Notes: generated from the sequence alone by a model not told the origin. Positions 7,107 through 16,876 are shown, counted from the stretch's first letter. The stretch: 64,000 nt of DNA from Arcanobacterium_A bovis (GCF_042655305.1 NZ_JBHSLR010000009.1); one strand, 5' to 3'. Program-made: numbers and translations.

Positions 7107-9027
7107 ATGTTACGTCTACGGAGGCTTCTAACCACTCTTCTTCACGTTGCTCGACTTGCTCTTGCAGGGCCGCAATCTCTTTTCCAACGCGCGCTAACTG
7201 CTCGTAGTCACCGCTCATCGCAAATTCAGTCTGCTGAACACCGAGCGCATCGATCTGCTGCTGCAACTTTGCAATCTGCCGCTCCAAGCGATCCATCGTC
7301 TTCTTAGCCTGACGCTCCCGCGCAGCCGCACTCACACCGTCTGCGCCAGCACCAGCATGACTACCAACGCTAGCCCCCGCACCTGCCGCAACAGTTCCAG
7401 AGCCACCACTAGAGCCACCACTAGAGCCACCACCAGCACTGCCTGCACCAGCGCCACTCGCTCGCTCCCCAGCCTGCGCCGACAGCTCCAAATACTGCTC
7501 CACGCCGCCAGGCAGTCCACGAACAGTGCCATCAATAACAGCCACTTGATGATCGGTCACTCGCTCCAACAGGTATCGATCATGCGAGACAACCACCAAA
7601 GTACCTGGCCACGAATCCAGCAAATCTTCCACGGCCGCGAGCGTATCGGTGTCGAGATCGTTGGTAGGCTCGTCAAGCAGCAGCACATTCGGTTCGCCCA
7701 CCATGAGTCGCAACAATTGCAGACGACGTCGCTCGCCGCCAGATAACTCCGAAACCGGAGTCCACGCCCGCTCACGAGTGAATCCTAACCGCTCTACCAG
7801 CTGCGACGCACTCATTTCTTTCTTTCCGACCGTCACATGGGTAGCAATCTCGTGCACGGCTTCCACCACGCGACGATCAGCGACGGCGTCCAGCTCGCGA
7901 GTCTCTTGCGAAAGCGTTGCGAGCACAACGGTTTTTCCGTGCTTGACACGCCCCGCCGTCGGACGTAATGACTTGTTAATCAGACCGAGCAGCGATGATT
8001 TTCCCGCACCGTTTCGACCCAAAATTCCAATGCGCTCACCAGGCGCGAGTCGCAGCGTCACGTTGCTAAGCACGTTCCCTTGCTCGCCCGGCTCTGCATT
8101 TTCCCAGGCAAAATCGACGTCGATCAGGTCAACGACTTCTTTACCTAACCGCGTGGTGGCCATTTTCGCAAGCTCCACCGAATCTCGTGGCGGCGGTTCG
8201 TCGGCGATAAGCTCATTAGCTGCTTCAATGCGGAAGCGTGGCTTCGAGGTGCGCGCTGGAGCGCCGCGTCGTAACCACGCCAACTCTTTGCGCAGCAAAT
8301 TATTGCGCTTTTGCGCAGCTTGTTGCGCAATTCTCGCACGCTCTGCGCGCTGCAAAATATACGCGGCGTATCCGCCCTCATAAACTTCAACGTGACCTGG
8401 CCGCGGGTTACGTCCGCCCGCGCCGTCGTCACCAGGCACAACTTCCCACAAACGTTCGCACACGGCGTCGAGAAACCAGCGGTCGTGTGTGACGACGACG
8501 AGCGCTCCCGTTCCACGCGAAAATCGCCTGTTCAAGTAGTCAGCGAGAAAGGTGACGCCCTCAATGTCGAGGTGATTTGTTGGCTCATCGAGAATCACAA
8601 CCTCAGCCTCTTGGCATAACGCAGCTGCTAGCGCCACCCGTCGGCGCTGTCCGCCCGAAAGAGCGGTAACGCTCCGATCGAGATCCACATCCGGGATCAG
8701 CCCGCGGTGGATTTCGCGGATATGCGCGTCGGAGGCCCACTCAAATTCCGAGGTGCCGCTGTGAATCGCCTGGCGCACTGTGAGCGCTGGATCGAGGGAA
8801 TCCGCTTGGGTGAGGAAAGCAAATCGGGTGCCGTTCACCATCGTCACTCGCCCGTCGTCTGGGCTGAGCTCGCGAATCATTAGTTTGAACAGCGTGGATT
8901 TACCGCCGCCGTTTGGCCCGACGATTCCGATGCGCGAACCGTCCTCAAGCGAAAGGCTGACGTCGCCCAAGATGGGGCGAGAGCCGAGCGCCACAGAAAC
9001 ATTTTCAAGATTGAGAATATGTGCCAC
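7102..9027 (-). CDS. ABC-F family ATPase (ribosome-associated, Uup/EttA type)
   Basis: A soluble ATPase of 641 residues with two ABC cassettes and no membrane segments. The first cassette has GPNGGGKST, LSGGQRRR and ILDEPTNHLD; the second has GRNGAGKSS, LSGGERRR and LLDEPTNDLD. ABC-F proteins act on the ribosome, in translation control or antibiotic protection. Residues roughly 520-580 are a Gly/Ala/Ser-rich linker that contains a 12-bp DNA unit repeated three times at 7399-7434, followed by a C-terminal coiled coil as in Uup. I set the start at the GTG at 9027, 14 bases after the ispE stop with AGAGG upstream, rather than the longer frame from 9066 that runs into ispE. It belongs to the ispE-rsmA operon. 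Confidence 0.9.
   Translation of the reverse strand: MAHILNLENVSVALGSRPILGDVSLSLEDGSRIGIVGPNGGGKSTLFKLMIRELSPDDGRVTMVNGTRFAFLTQADSLDPALTVRQAIHSGTSEFEWASDAHIREIHRGLIPDVDLDRSVTALSGGQRRRVALAAALCQEAEVVILDEPTNHLDIEGVTFLADYLNRRFSRGTGALVVVTHDRWFLDAVCERLWEVVPGDDGAGGRNPRPGHVEVYEGGYAAYILQRAERARIAQQAAQKRNNLLRKELAWLRRGAPARTSKPRFRIEAANELIADEPPPRDSVELAKMATTRLGKEVVDLIDVDFAWENAEPGEQGNVLSNVTLRLAPGERIGILGRNGAGKSSLLGLINKSLRPTAGRVKHGKTVVLATLSQETRELDAVADRRVVEAVHEIATHVTVGKKEMSASQLVERLGFTRERAWTPVSELSGGERRRLQLLRLMVGEPNVLLLDEPTNDLDTDTLAAVEDLLDSWPGTLVVVSHDRYLLERVTDHQVAVIDGTVRGLPGGVEQYLELSAQAGERASGAGAGSAGGGSSGGSSGGSGTVAAGAGASVGSHAGAGADGVSAAARERQAKKTMDRLERQIAKLQQQIDALGVQQTEFAMSGDYEQLARVGKEIAALQEQVEQREEEWLEASVDVTS
7399..7434 (-). 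repeat. 12-bp tandem repeat (x3) in the ABC-F linker
   Basis: Three consecutive units of AGAGCCACCACT (the last ending in C) encode Gly-Gly-Ser-Ser units in the linker before the coiled coil. The length keeps the frame, so slippage would change linker length without breaking the protein. Confidence 0.85.
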
Positions 9028-9040
9028 GAGTTTACTGCCT

Positions 9041-9940
9041 CTAGTTCTGCTGCCGGATATGCGCACCTGCGGTTGGTCCCACCGCGCTCACCACCGAAAG
9101 CTCAGGGAATGCGTTGGCAAGTTCAGCGCTCAGACTCTCTAGCTGGGAAATCTTGCAAAGCACAGCGATAGTAGGGCCAGAACCAGATAGCACCACACCG
9201 TGCCCCACAGTTTGTAGCGCCACAATTATTTCGGCAAGATCTGGGCGCAAGGCAAAGGCGGGAGCTTCCAGATCGTTAGCCAAGAGTTGCCCGATTTTCG
9301 CCAAGTCATCGCCTTCCACAGCACGACACAGATCTTGGGTGCTGGTTGGCTCACCCACATCGGGAGAAAGATCGTCAAATTTTCGGAAGACGGCGGGGGT
9401 GGAGAGTCCCACTGGGTTAGTGAGCAGCACCCAGCCATGCATCGCGCCAGGCTTAATAGCCTCAAGTGCTTCGCCACGCGAGGTCCCCCGCGCAACCGAC
9501 CCCTGGAGGGCAAATGGCACATCTGATCCGAGCTGCGCCCCAAGCTCCATGAGTTCCTCAGTACTCAAACCCAGCTCCCATAACGCATTGAGCGCAACCA
9601 AGGTGGCTGCGGCGTCGGCTGAACCTCCTGCCATTCCGCCTGCAACGGGAATTCGCTTCGTTACGCTCAGGTGAGCACCGCGCGTCGTACCTGTTACACG
9701 TTGTAGCAGCTGAGCAGCTTGCAACACGAGATTTGTATGGTCACAGGGCAAGTCCGCACCGATGCCGGTGATCTCCATGCTCAGTTCGGCGGCGGGAGTG
9801 GCGGTGACATCGTCAAACAGATCCAGTGCCTCAAAAACCGTATCGAGCGGATGGAATCCGTCTTGCCGAATACCGCCCACGCGCAGGGCAAGATTTACTT
9901 TTGCCGGCGCTGATGCAATCACGCGCTCTAGTTTTACCAC
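9041..9940 (-). CDS. ispE: 4-diphosphocytidyl-2-C-methyl-D-erythritol kinase
   Basis: Phosphorylates CDP-methylerythritol in the non-mevalonate (MEP) route to isoprenoids, in the cytoplasm. At 299 residues it has the usual length. The N-terminal APAKVNLALRV and the GHMP-kinase ATP loop PVAGGMAGGSADAAA near residue 95 are clear, and the C-terminal GHMP motif LSGSGPTIAVL is present. The GTG start at 9940 has GAGG five bases before it and follows the rsmA stop by ten bases. The order rsmA-ispE-ABC-F is the common actinobacterial arrangement, and the three genes are most likely cotranscribed. Confidence 0.95.
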   Translation of the reverse strand: MVKLERVIASAPAKVNLALRVGGIRQDGFHPLDTVFEALDLFDDVTATPAAELSMEITGIGADLPCDHTNLVLQAAQLLQRVTGTTRGAHLSVTKRIPVAGGMAGGSADAAATLVALNALWELGLSTEELMELGAQLGSDVPFALQGSVARGTSRGEALEAIKPGAMHGWVLLTNPVGLSTPAVFRKFDDLSPDVGEPTSTQDLCRAVEGDDLAKIGQLLANDLEAPAFALRPDLAEIIVALQTVGHGVVLSGSGPTIAVLCKISQLESLSAELANAFPELSVVSAVGPTAGAHIRQQN

Positions 9941-9950
9941 TTTGACCTCG

Positions 9951-10925
9951 TCACTTTCGCATGAGAAGAGAATCGATCTCTTCGCGGCTCAGCACAGCCG
10001 GGAGCGCCTGCGCGATACGGATAAAATCGTCGATTGTCAGGCGTTCACCGCGCAATTGGAAGTCAATTCCAGCGTGCGTGAGAATTTCTTCTGCCTGAGC
10101 TGGAGAGCCAATCCAAGCGCCCAAAGCTGCCCGAAGAGTTTTCCGTCGTTGCGCAAAGGCCGCATCGACGACGCCGAACACCAGCTCGCGTTGTGCCTCA
10201 CGTGGCACTTTATGGGCTTTCATGTGTACAAGTGCTGAATCGACGTTTGGCACCGGCCAAAATACATTGCGAGAAATTTTTGCTCCACGCCATGTTTGCG
10301 CATACCAAGCTGCCTTTACGGACGGCACTCCATACGTGCGCGAACCTGGTTCGGCAGCTAGTCGGTCTGCCACTTCCGACTGCACCATCACCGTTACCGT
10401 TTCTAAGCTCGGCAGATTTTCGAGCAAAATAATCAGAATCGGCACAGCCACATTGTAAGGCAGGTTTGCAACCAGGTGTTTCGGAGCAAAAGGCTGACCA
10501 GGGTGAGCCGATGCCCAGGCAGACGGGCAGGCTAAGTCTTGAGGCGCCGCAATTTTCATTGCATCTTGGTTGAGAACTGCAAAATTCGCAGCGGCATCAG
10601 GGAGGAATTGCGCAACCGTATGCGGCAATTGTGCAGCTAGCGGGGGATCAATTTCGATAGCTGAAACGAGTGCTCCCACTTCCAAGATTGCGAGCGTGAG
10701 TGAGCCCAGGCCCGGCCCAACTTCTACTACTGCATCGCCGGGCTGAACATTGGCATCGCGCACAATCCGGCGCACAGTACCAGCATCGTGTACGAAATTT
10801 TGCCCAAGCGTCTTTGTGGGTCGAATACCCAGAGTCTTGGCCAGTTCTCGCACTTGTACTGGCCCTAATAAAGTGCCGGGAAGCGGCGAATGCTCGCCGC
10901 TTCCCGGAAAAGTTTCACTCGTCAT
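9951..10925 (-). CDS. rsmA: 16S rRNA (A1518/A1519-N6) dimethyltransferase
   Basis: RsmA (KsgA) dimethylates two adjacent adenines near the 3' end of 16S rRNA during 30S assembly. The family hallmarks are GQNFVHD, the SAM-binding VVEVGPGLGSLT, acidic residue in AIEIDPPL, and the catalytic NLPYNVAVP. The C-terminal helical domain ends with TIDDFIRIAQAL. At 324 residues it is slightly long because of an N-terminal extension of about 25 residues rich in Gly/Pro/Ser. Ten bases separate it from ispE. The upstream gene is rpfB, 72 bases away. Confidence 0.95.
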   Translation of the reverse strand: MTSETFPGSGEHSPLPGTLLGPVQVRELAKTLGIRPTKTLGQNFVHDAGTVRRIVRDANVQPGDAVVEVGPGLGSLTLAILEVGALVSAIEIDPPLAAQLPHTVAQFLPDAAANFAVLNQDAMKIAAPQDLACPSAWASAHPGQPFAPKHLVANLPYNVAVPILIILLENLPSLETVTVMVQSEVADRLAAEPGSRTYGVPSVKAAWYAQTWRGAKISRNVFWPVPNVDSALVHMKAHKVPREAQRELVFGVVDAAFAQRRKTLRAALGAWIGSPAQAEEILTHAGIDFQLRGERLTIDDFIRIAQALPAVLSREEIDSLLMRK

Positions 10926-10997
10926 AAGTGTTAATACTACCTAGTTTGGGATATTAATAGTACCTTGCCGACGCAATCGTGACAGGCACAATCCTGT

Positions 10998-12185
10998 TTA
11001 GTACCAACCTGTGCTCTTGGAGTGCGCCCATGCAGCTTGTGGTGAACCATATCGGCCCTTGATGTAGCCAAGACCCCAACGAATTTGGGTAGCAGGGTTC
11101 GTTTGCCAATCAGCTCCTGCCGATGCCATCTTCCGGCCAGGCAGAGCTTGTGGAATACCGTAAGCTCCCGAGCTTCTATTGGCCGCATTTTGGTTCCAGC
11201 CAGATTCCTTTTGCCACAGAGCATCTAGATACGGGAATTGGTCTGCTCCCCAACCAAATGAAGCGAGCATCGCTTGAGCGATTTCACGGTTCGATCCAGG
11301 GCTAACCGGGCCAGATGCAGGAGCGGCTGCACCAGCGCCAGCTTGTTGCGCTTGACCTTTTTGCGCTTCTTGCGCCGTAGCCGCTACGCCAGTGCCGACC
11401 TTCACCACTTCATCAACGCGATTTTGCGTGATTGCTTCGGCAATCACCTCACGCTTCACTTCCTGCCCATCGCGGTACGTAATCAACAATGAACGCGTAC
11501 CTTGACCATCTACACCCTGCGTAACAACCTGGCGCTGCCCTTTAGGTAGGTTCGGATCTTGCTGCTCAGAGCTTGTGTGCTTATCCGTGAACTGCTCAGT
11601 AACGCTATCGCGCTTTACGCGCACAATCGTGATCACATCGCCATCGTCCACAAGAGTGTCAAGAGCTTGGGAAATTTCGTCAAGAGAGCCAAGCTTGATA
11701 CCAGCTGTATCCAAAACGCGGGCTACGTCGGCACCGGTGAGTGCATCGATGTCGTACGTCTTACCGTCGGCGATCACCGAAAGGTTCATTTTCTTGACGA
11801 CGGGTGCCGACGTTTCAGACAACGAAGCTGTTGCTTGTGCGCTGAGCTCCGGGTGAGACGAGGAGTACGACGTCGCTCCCGCGGCTACGCTCAGACTCGA
11901 GCTCACAGCTACCAGCGCAACCACTGCGGCGCGTGACTTCGAGAAAATCCGTGGTGCACGCCGTGGAGTACGCACAAAAATCTCCTCCGAGGACACGAGA
12001 TTCTTATTCATGTTCTCGGCGTAAATTTCCTGGGCAAATTCCGCTGGTGAGAGCACGGCGTCTTGAGCGGAACGCTCTTGTGCACGCAGAGCTTGGCGCA
12101 TGGCGCGCCGTGAACCAGGTTTTACTGGCTTGTGGACGTCGATGATATTCAACGACGCATCGCCGGTGGCAGTGTGTCTACCCAA
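10998..12185 (-). CDS. RpfB-like secreted cell-wall lytic protein (DUF348, G5, transglycosylase-like)
   Basis: A 395-residue envelope protein. About 80 cytoplasmic residues precede a single membrane segment (AAVVALVAVSSSLSVAAGA, about 86-104). Then follow a DUF348 domain (VIADGKTYDIDALTGADVARVL), a G5 domain (about 200-275) and, after an Ala/Gln/Gly linker, a C-terminal lytic transglycosylase-like domain with WQKESGWNQNAAN, YGIPQALPG and W-GLGYIKGRYGSP. The last part resembles SLT/goose-type domains more than the classical mycobacterial Rpf domain. The location between tatD and rsmA is that of rpfB in actinobacteria. The role would be remodelling of peptidoglycan during growth or resuscitation. 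The start is a TTG at 12185 with GGAG upstream. Confidence 0.85.
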   Translation of the reverse strand: MGRHTATGDASLNIIDVHKPVKPGSRRAMRQALRAQERSAQDAVLSPAEFAQEIYAENMNKNLVSSEEIFVRTPRRAPRIFSKSRAAVVALVAVSSSLSVAAGATSYSSSHPELSAQATASLSETSAPVVKKMNLSVIADGKTYDIDALTGADVARVLDTAGIKLGSLDEISQALDTLVDDGDVITIVRVKRDSVTEQFTDKHTSSEQQDPNLPKGQRQVVTQGVDGQGTRSLLITYRDGQEVKREVIAEAITQNRVDEVVKVGTGVAATAQEAQKGQAQQAGAGAAAPASGPVSPGSNREIAQAMLASFGWGADQFPYLDALWQKESGWNQNAANRSSGAYGIPQALPGRKMASAGADWQTNPATQIRWGLGYIKGRYGSPQAAWAHSKSTGWY

Positions 12186-12503
12186 GGTGTCTCCAAAGTC
12201 GAACCTACAGCAAGGAATCTAGCAAAGAGCTCGCTGCTCGTGTATCCCTCACGAAAGCCCATTGTTAGCATCTTCCCTACAAGACGCTCGTTCAGCAGTC
12301 ACCTGAGCAATTCCTTCGTGCATTTTGCAAAGCACTGGGCGCTTCGCATTACACTTTGCTTGCAACAAACCGAACGTTCGTAACAATTTCTATATTGATT
12401 GTAACCAAATTGTTATTTCATGCAAGCTAAAGTGATTTGCCCAACCCTAAATTCGGCAAATTCTGCTTAGAGCATGTACTACTCACCACATCATGCATAA
12501 CCT
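12186..12503. other. Intergenic region upstream of rpfB
   Basis: About 320 bases without a credible gene. It holds a 10-bp palindrome CGAACGTTCG at 12371-12380 and an A+T-rich stretch (TGTAACCAAATTGTTA near 12399-12415) that could be promoter DNA for rpfB on the minus strand. I looked for the ydaO-type c-di-AMP riboswitch often found before rpf genes and saw no sign of its G-rich conserved core. Confidence 0.4.
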
Positions 12504-13838
12504 TTATGCTGGGTTGATGTTAGCCTCAATCGCACGATGTTTATTGGGATCGCGGCGATAGATGTGAACAATTGCGCGTGAGTACAAAACAATAAATTGC
12601 CCGAGATAAACCACAAAGGTCACTCCTAAATAGAGTGAAGAACCTTCAGCCGGATCAATATTATTTTCAACAGTGATTTGTTTCCAGAACCCAGCTACAT
12701 AGCGCCAATCCTTGTTGAATATATCCAAAATCTGTTTATCCGTCATCGAATCTGCGTGGGCAAAAGCACTGATGAAATCTTCTGTGGTTCCTGCCTTCAC
12801 GATTTCATGAATAAACGTATGCGGGTTAATACCAAAGCCATAACTAAGAAATGCCATCATCACGAAACAGATTCCGGGCAAAAACAGCCACACGTATAGC
12901 GGCGCTTCCCCACGGAAAGCGTAGAGTGGGCAGCTCAACACCGCGATAATCGCGCCAAATAGCGCTCCCGCAGCGGTAAATTCGATCACCGCAGTAGGCG
13001 AAACCAGCACATGAATCTCTTGCGAAACACCAGGTATTTGCAAAATGAGTAGTGCAGGCGATATACAAGCGACGAGAAAGCCAATTGCCACTCCCACACT
13101 GGCCCACTCAGCAATGAACCGCATGAGACGTTTCGTATCAAACGTAATGTCTTGATCCGAGAACCATTTCCCTACCACGACGGCGAAAACCCCGAACGAC
13201 ACCATCACGCCGGCAATCCACGAGTAGGCAAAGCTATTGGTATAAGTAGCAACTAAAAAGCGCAGCAAGGCAGACATCGCACTGTCTTTATCTCCGAGCA
13301 CGTTATAAGCACGCCCGCTGAGAATCACGATGCTAAAAATGAGAATGACGACGGACGCCAAGATGAAAAATTTCTTTTCCGAAGAGGCCACTCGCCTCGT
13401 CGAAAATTGGAACGGTGTCTCAATTTCGTCAATAACGACTGGATCTTTTATATGCTCAACTGCATATTTCAGTGCAGGTTTGATCGCGCTGGGTGAGGCG
13501 CGGATTCGATGACAAAACAGCCTGATCATGTACCGAATCAGCTTTGTTCCGCTCTCATCAACCCGAGTTAAATAACGGTTAAGCTTTCCTCGGAAAAGTA
13601 GTTCAAACAGCACTAATACGTACGTCGTTATCTTGAAGCCAGCCATGAGCGGATAATCGTTCCACGCAGCTACCAAAGTCAATACGAAACAGCTGGCCAA
13701 CACCGAATCAAAAACTATCAATACACGCCGCCACATGCGCGTACGTGAACGCGGAATGCCCCGCCACTGCTTTCCCTGCAATACCAAGAACACTAAGAAA
13801 CATAAGCACACGGCTAGGCTCAGTATTTTCGCCGTCAC
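12504..13838 (-). CDS. Polytopic membrane protein of unknown function
   Basis: A 444-residue protein with about nine or ten hydrophobic helices. Two are N-terminal (about 3-20 and 40-62); a cytoplasmic stretch rich in Arg/Lys follows (about 80-150), and six to seven helices cover residues 155-345. The C-terminal part has a hydrophilic segment with many acidic and aromatic residues, a last helix (GVTFVVYLGQFIVLYS) and a basic tail (YRRDPNKHR). I do not recognise a family, and no transporter signature or catalytic motif stands out. It is inserted between tatD and rpfB, which are usually adjacent in actinobacteria. The GTG start at 13838 has a strong GGGGAG five bases upstream. Confidence 0.75.
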   Translation of the reverse strand: MTAKILSLAVCLCFLVFLVLQGKQWRGIPRSRTRMWRRVLIVFDSVLASCFVLTLVAAWNDYPLMAGFKITTYVLVLFELLFRGKLNRYLTRVDESGTKLIRYMIRLFCHRIRASPSAIKPALKYAVEHIKDPVVIDEIETPFQFSTRRVASSEKKFFILASVVILIFSIVILSGRAYNVLGDKDSAMSALLRFLVATYTNSFAYSWIAGVMVSFGVFAVVVGKWFSDQDITFDTKRLMRFIAEWASVGVAIGFLVACISPALLILQIPGVSQEIHVLVSPTAVIEFTAAGALFGAIIAVLSCPLYAFRGEAPLYVWLFLPGICFVMMAFLSYGFGINPHTFIHEIVKAGTTEDFISAFAHADSMTDKQILDIFNKDWRYVAGFWKQITVENNIDPAEGSSLYLGVTFVVYLGQFIVLYSRAIVHIYRRDPNKHRAIEANINPA

Positions 13839-13971
13839 AACAACTCCCCTCGATGCGCAGCGCGCAAGTCGATGCGTTCCTCAGCTCACATCACTGCCAC
13901 GCAGGATGTTCAACGAGCGCAATACGCAAGGCCGTATTCGAGGCACACATCAAAGCACACCGTATCAAGAA

Positions 13972-14931
13972 TTAAATTCCATACACATTGAGGGTATTGT
14001 AATTGAGTTGTTCACACCAAGAAACTAAAGGCAAATCACGCAATTGCGCTTGGAAACTCGCCGTATATGCAGCTCCCCACACCACGTTTGGATGTCCACG
14101 GTACGGCACCGGCGTGAGATACGGAGCGTCCGTCTCCACCAGCACTAGCTCCGGCGGCATTTGCACAAACGCCTCACGCAAATAGTCATTTGCCGGATAT
14201 GTGATAGGCCCAGCAAACGACGCATACCATCCGTTTTGCGCACAAATCTCTGCAAGTTCCCGATCTCCCGAAAAGCAATGGAACACAGTTGCTTCCGGAG
14301 CCCCATCGCGCAACAATATCTCGACGACGTCGGCATGAGCGTCACGATCGTGGATCTGAAGCGGCTTTCCAAGCTCCTTTGCAAGGGCAATATGCGCACG
14401 GAAGGTCGCTTTCTGCGCCGATACTCCCGCCTCACCCGTGCGGAAATAATCGAGGCCTGTCTCTCCAACTGCAACCACGGCGTCGTCTGCACATAGCTGT
14501 GCCACCTGCGCAATTGCTTCATCGAGCGAAAACTGTTGATGATGCGCAAGCGGATCGTGCGCGAGACCATCAGCAGACTCTTCGCGCACTCCCGCATGCA
14601 TGGCGGCTTCATTGGGGTGAATAGCAAGAGCAGCCCAAATCTGTGCATGCTCACGCGCAATACGCACCGAAAACTCAAGTTCAGGCAGCTCGCAACCAGA
14701 CGTGATCGCCGCTCGAATACCACCCTCGCTCATTCCTGCTAGTAGCGTATCGAGCAAAATCGGAGGTTTGAGCCCGCCCTCGTCCGTGTGCGCTTGCACG
14801 AGCGGGAGGACGACGCCGGATTCGTCAGTTACAGCCTGTGGATCAGGTGCGATATGAGTGTGGTTGTCGACGATGGGAACAGGTAAAAAGTCTGGAACGT
14901 CAGGAACATTCCGTTTCTTATTTTTTGCCAT
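13972..14931 (-). CDS. tatD: TatD-family metal-dependent hydrolase
   Basis: A 319-residue TIM-barrel amidohydrolase-like enzyme of the TatD family, known as Mg-dependent 3'-5' DNases. All metal ligands can be read: HTH near residues 24-26, the glutamate in VGETGLDYF, histidines in QIHDRDA and VFHCFSGD, and the aspartate in ETDAPYL. The N-terminus has a short basic extension before the first metal motif. An ATG at 14931 preceded by GAGAGG is the start. It lies downstream of metG as in most actinobacteria, separated by 139 bases containing short direct repeats. Confidence 0.93.
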   Translation of the reverse strand: MAKNKKRNVPDVPDFLPVPIVDNHTHIAPDPQAVTDESGVVLPLVQAHTDEGGLKPPILLDTLLAGMSEGGIRAAITSGCELPELEFSVRIAREHAQIWAALAIHPNEAAMHAGVREESADGLAHDPLAHHQQFSLDEAIAQVAQLCADDAVVAVGETGLDYFRTGEAGVSAQKATFRAHIALAKELGKPLQIHDRDAHADVVEILLRDGAPEATVFHCFSGDRELAEICAQNGWYASFAGPITYPANDYLREAFVQMPPELVLVETDAPYLTPVPYRGHPNVVWGAAYTASFQAQLRDLPLVSWCEQLNYNTLNVYGI

Positions 14932-14961
14932 CTCTACCTCTCAACAATTGGCATTGACCCG

Positions 14962-15060
14962 AGCGACAGTCTAAAGGGCTTAAACCAAAGCAGCAGGCTT
15001 AGCCGCGACAGCAGGCTTTTGCCTTAACCGTCGGCTTTAACACCACAACCGTCGGCTTAA
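14962..15060. repeat. Short direct repeats between metG and tatD
   Basis: The metG-tatD spacer has two short words each used twice: CAGCAGGCTT, and AACCGTCGGCTT at about 15026 and 15048. No clear hairpin or open frame is seen; probably local slippage products. Confidence 0.45.
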
Positions 15061-15070
15061 TCTGCGCGCA

Positions 15071-16876
15071 TCACGCAAGATTTAGCCGTGCGAGCTCCTC
15101 TTCCACTACCGAGTCGTCGAGTTTCTGGAATGCCGGCTTAGGCTTGGAAATCGGCGTTCCAGGCACCACATCGCGCGGCGCCCAAGCACGCACGTCGCTG
15201 TAGTCGCCAGTGATAATTGGGAACGGATGCCCATTATCAAGATCGACCGTCTCTACGAGCTGCGGCATCGGCGCAATCGCGCCATCACCACCAAGAATTT
15301 CATCGATAGCATTCGACGAATGCGGCAAGAACACACTCATCATCGTATTGAGATCGGAAACTGCCTGGATCAGCGTATTGAGCACAGTGCCGAGACGTCC
15401 ACGCAAAGATTCGTCTTTCATCTTGAAAGGTTCCGTGCGCGAAACGTAGCCATTAGCTTCACCAACGAGCCGCATAATCTCCCCCAAAGCTGCACGTTGC
15501 TGGTGATTGGCAATCAAATCGCCCACAGTGTCAAAGCCAGCACGGATCGAGTTCAAAAGCTCATCATCAATCGCTTCTCGCTCACCGACCGGCGGAATTT
15601 CACCAAAATTCTTGGCAATCATCGCGGCGGTTCGGTTCACCAAGTTACCCCAACCAGCAACCAGCTCTGAGTTGTTACGCCGCACGAACTCTTCCCACGT
15701 GAAATCAGAATCTGAGGTTTCTGGTCCAGCTATGGAAATGAAATAGCGTAGCGCATCCGGCTGATAGCGTGAAAGCACGTCACGCACATAGATCACCACA
15801 GATTTTGACGACGAGAACTTCTTGCCTTCCATGGTCAAGAACTCCGAAGCAACCACCTGGGTTGGAAGATTGAGCTTGCCTAGCTCATGCTCAGCACCAC
15901 CGCGCGCACCTTCGCCGTTATATGCAAGCAGTTCCGCTGGCCAAATCTGCGAGTGGAAAACGATATTGTCTTTGCCCATGAAGTAGTAAGACAGTGCCTC
16001 GGGATTAGTCCACCATTCCCGCCAATCTTCAGCAGTTCCCTCACCTGCGGCAGCTCGGCGTCGTGCCCATTCGATTGATGCCGAAAGGTAACCAATCACG
16101 GCGTCGAACCACACGTAAAGACGCTTGTTGAGCTGATCCTCCCAACCTGGGATTGGAATACCCCAAGAGATATCGCGGCTCATCGCACGCGGACGCACGT
16201 CGTCAAGCAAATGCTTCGAGAAGGAAATGACGTTCGGACGCCACTTGCCCGACTCTTCCACTTGGTCGAGCCAGTCCCCTAGCGCACCCGCCAACGCAGG
16301 CAAATCGAGGAAGTAGTGCTCCGTCGTCTTGAATTCGGGGGTGAGCCCAGAAATCTTCGATACCGGGTTGATCAAATCCTGCGGGTCAAGCTGGTTTCCG
16401 CAGTTATCGCACTGATCGCCACGCGCACCTTCAGCACCGCACAGCGGGCAGGTGCCCTCAATATAACGATCAGGGAGCGTATTGCCCGTTTTCGGGTCAA
16501 TCGCTACTGCCGATTCTTGCACGATCATGTAGCCGTTATCGCGGCAACCTGTGAACAACTGCTGCACCACGCGCTCATGATTTCCAGTGGTAGTGCGGGT
16601 AAACAAATCGTAGGAAAGCCCAAGGTTCACGAGATCCTCGGCGATAATACGGTTGTTTTTGTCGGCGAGCTCCTGCGGCGTCATGCCCTCTTGGTCTGCA
16701 GCCACCATAATTGGGGTGCCGTGCTCGTCAGTGCCCGAAACCATGAGCACCTCATGACCCGCCATTCGCATATAGCGAGAGAACACATCGGACGGCACGC
16801 CGAAACCAGCCACATGACCGATGTGGCGCGGACCGTTCGCATACGGCCAAGCAACTGCAGAGAGGATTTTTGACAT
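15071..16876 (-). CDS. metG: Methionyl-tRNA synthetase
   Basis: Charges tRNA-Met with methionine. The class I signature HIGH is at residues 18-21 (PRHIGH), and the KMSKS-equivalent is KFSSSKS near 350. A zinc knuckle with four cysteines (CPLCGAEGARGDQCDNC) near residues 140-158 places it in the zinc-binding E. coli-like subgroup. At 601 residues it lacks the C-terminal EMAP/Trbp111 dimerisation domain found in longer bacterial forms, as is usual in actinobacteria. The ATG at 16876 has only a weak ribosome binding site. The gene is divergent from the nicotinamidase gene. Confidence 0.96.
   Translation of the reverse strand: MSKILSAVAWPYANGPRHIGHVAGFGVPSDVFSRYMRMAGHEVLMVSGTDEHGTPIMVAADQEGMTPQELADKNNRIIAEDLVNLGLSYDLFTRTTTGNHERVVQQLFTGCRDNGYMIVQESAVAIDPKTGNTLPDRYIEGTCPLCGAEGARGDQCDNCGNQLDPQDLINPVSKISGLTPEFKTTEHYFLDLPALAGALGDWLDQVEESGKWRPNVISFSKHLLDDVRPRAMSRDISWGIPIPGWEDQLNKRLYVWFDAVIGYLSASIEWARRRAAAGEGTAEDWREWWTNPEALSYYFMGKDNIVFHSQIWPAELLAYNGEGARGGAEHELGKLNLPTQVVASEFLTMEGKKFSSSKSVVIYVRDVLSRYQPDALRYFISIAGPETSDSDFTWEEFVRRNNSELVAGWGNLVNRTAAMIAKNFGEIPPVGEREAIDDELLNSIRAGFDTVGDLIANHQQRAALGEIMRLVGEANGYVSRTEPFKMKDESLRGRLGTVLNTLIQAVSDLNTMMSVFLPHSSNAIDEILGGDGAIAPMPQLVETVDLDNGHPFPIITGDYSDVRAWAPRDVVPGTPISKPKPAFQKLDDSVVEEELARLNLA

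Noticed and set aside
7649..8383. Long open frame opposite the ABC-F gene
   Set aside because: It is the antisense shadow of a clear two-cassette ATPase and codes for a Ser/Arg-rich product without any motif or ribosome binding site.
12186..12503. ydaO-type c-di-AMP riboswitch before rpfB
   Set aside because: The region lacks the conserved G-rich motifs and paired stems expected of this riboswitch.
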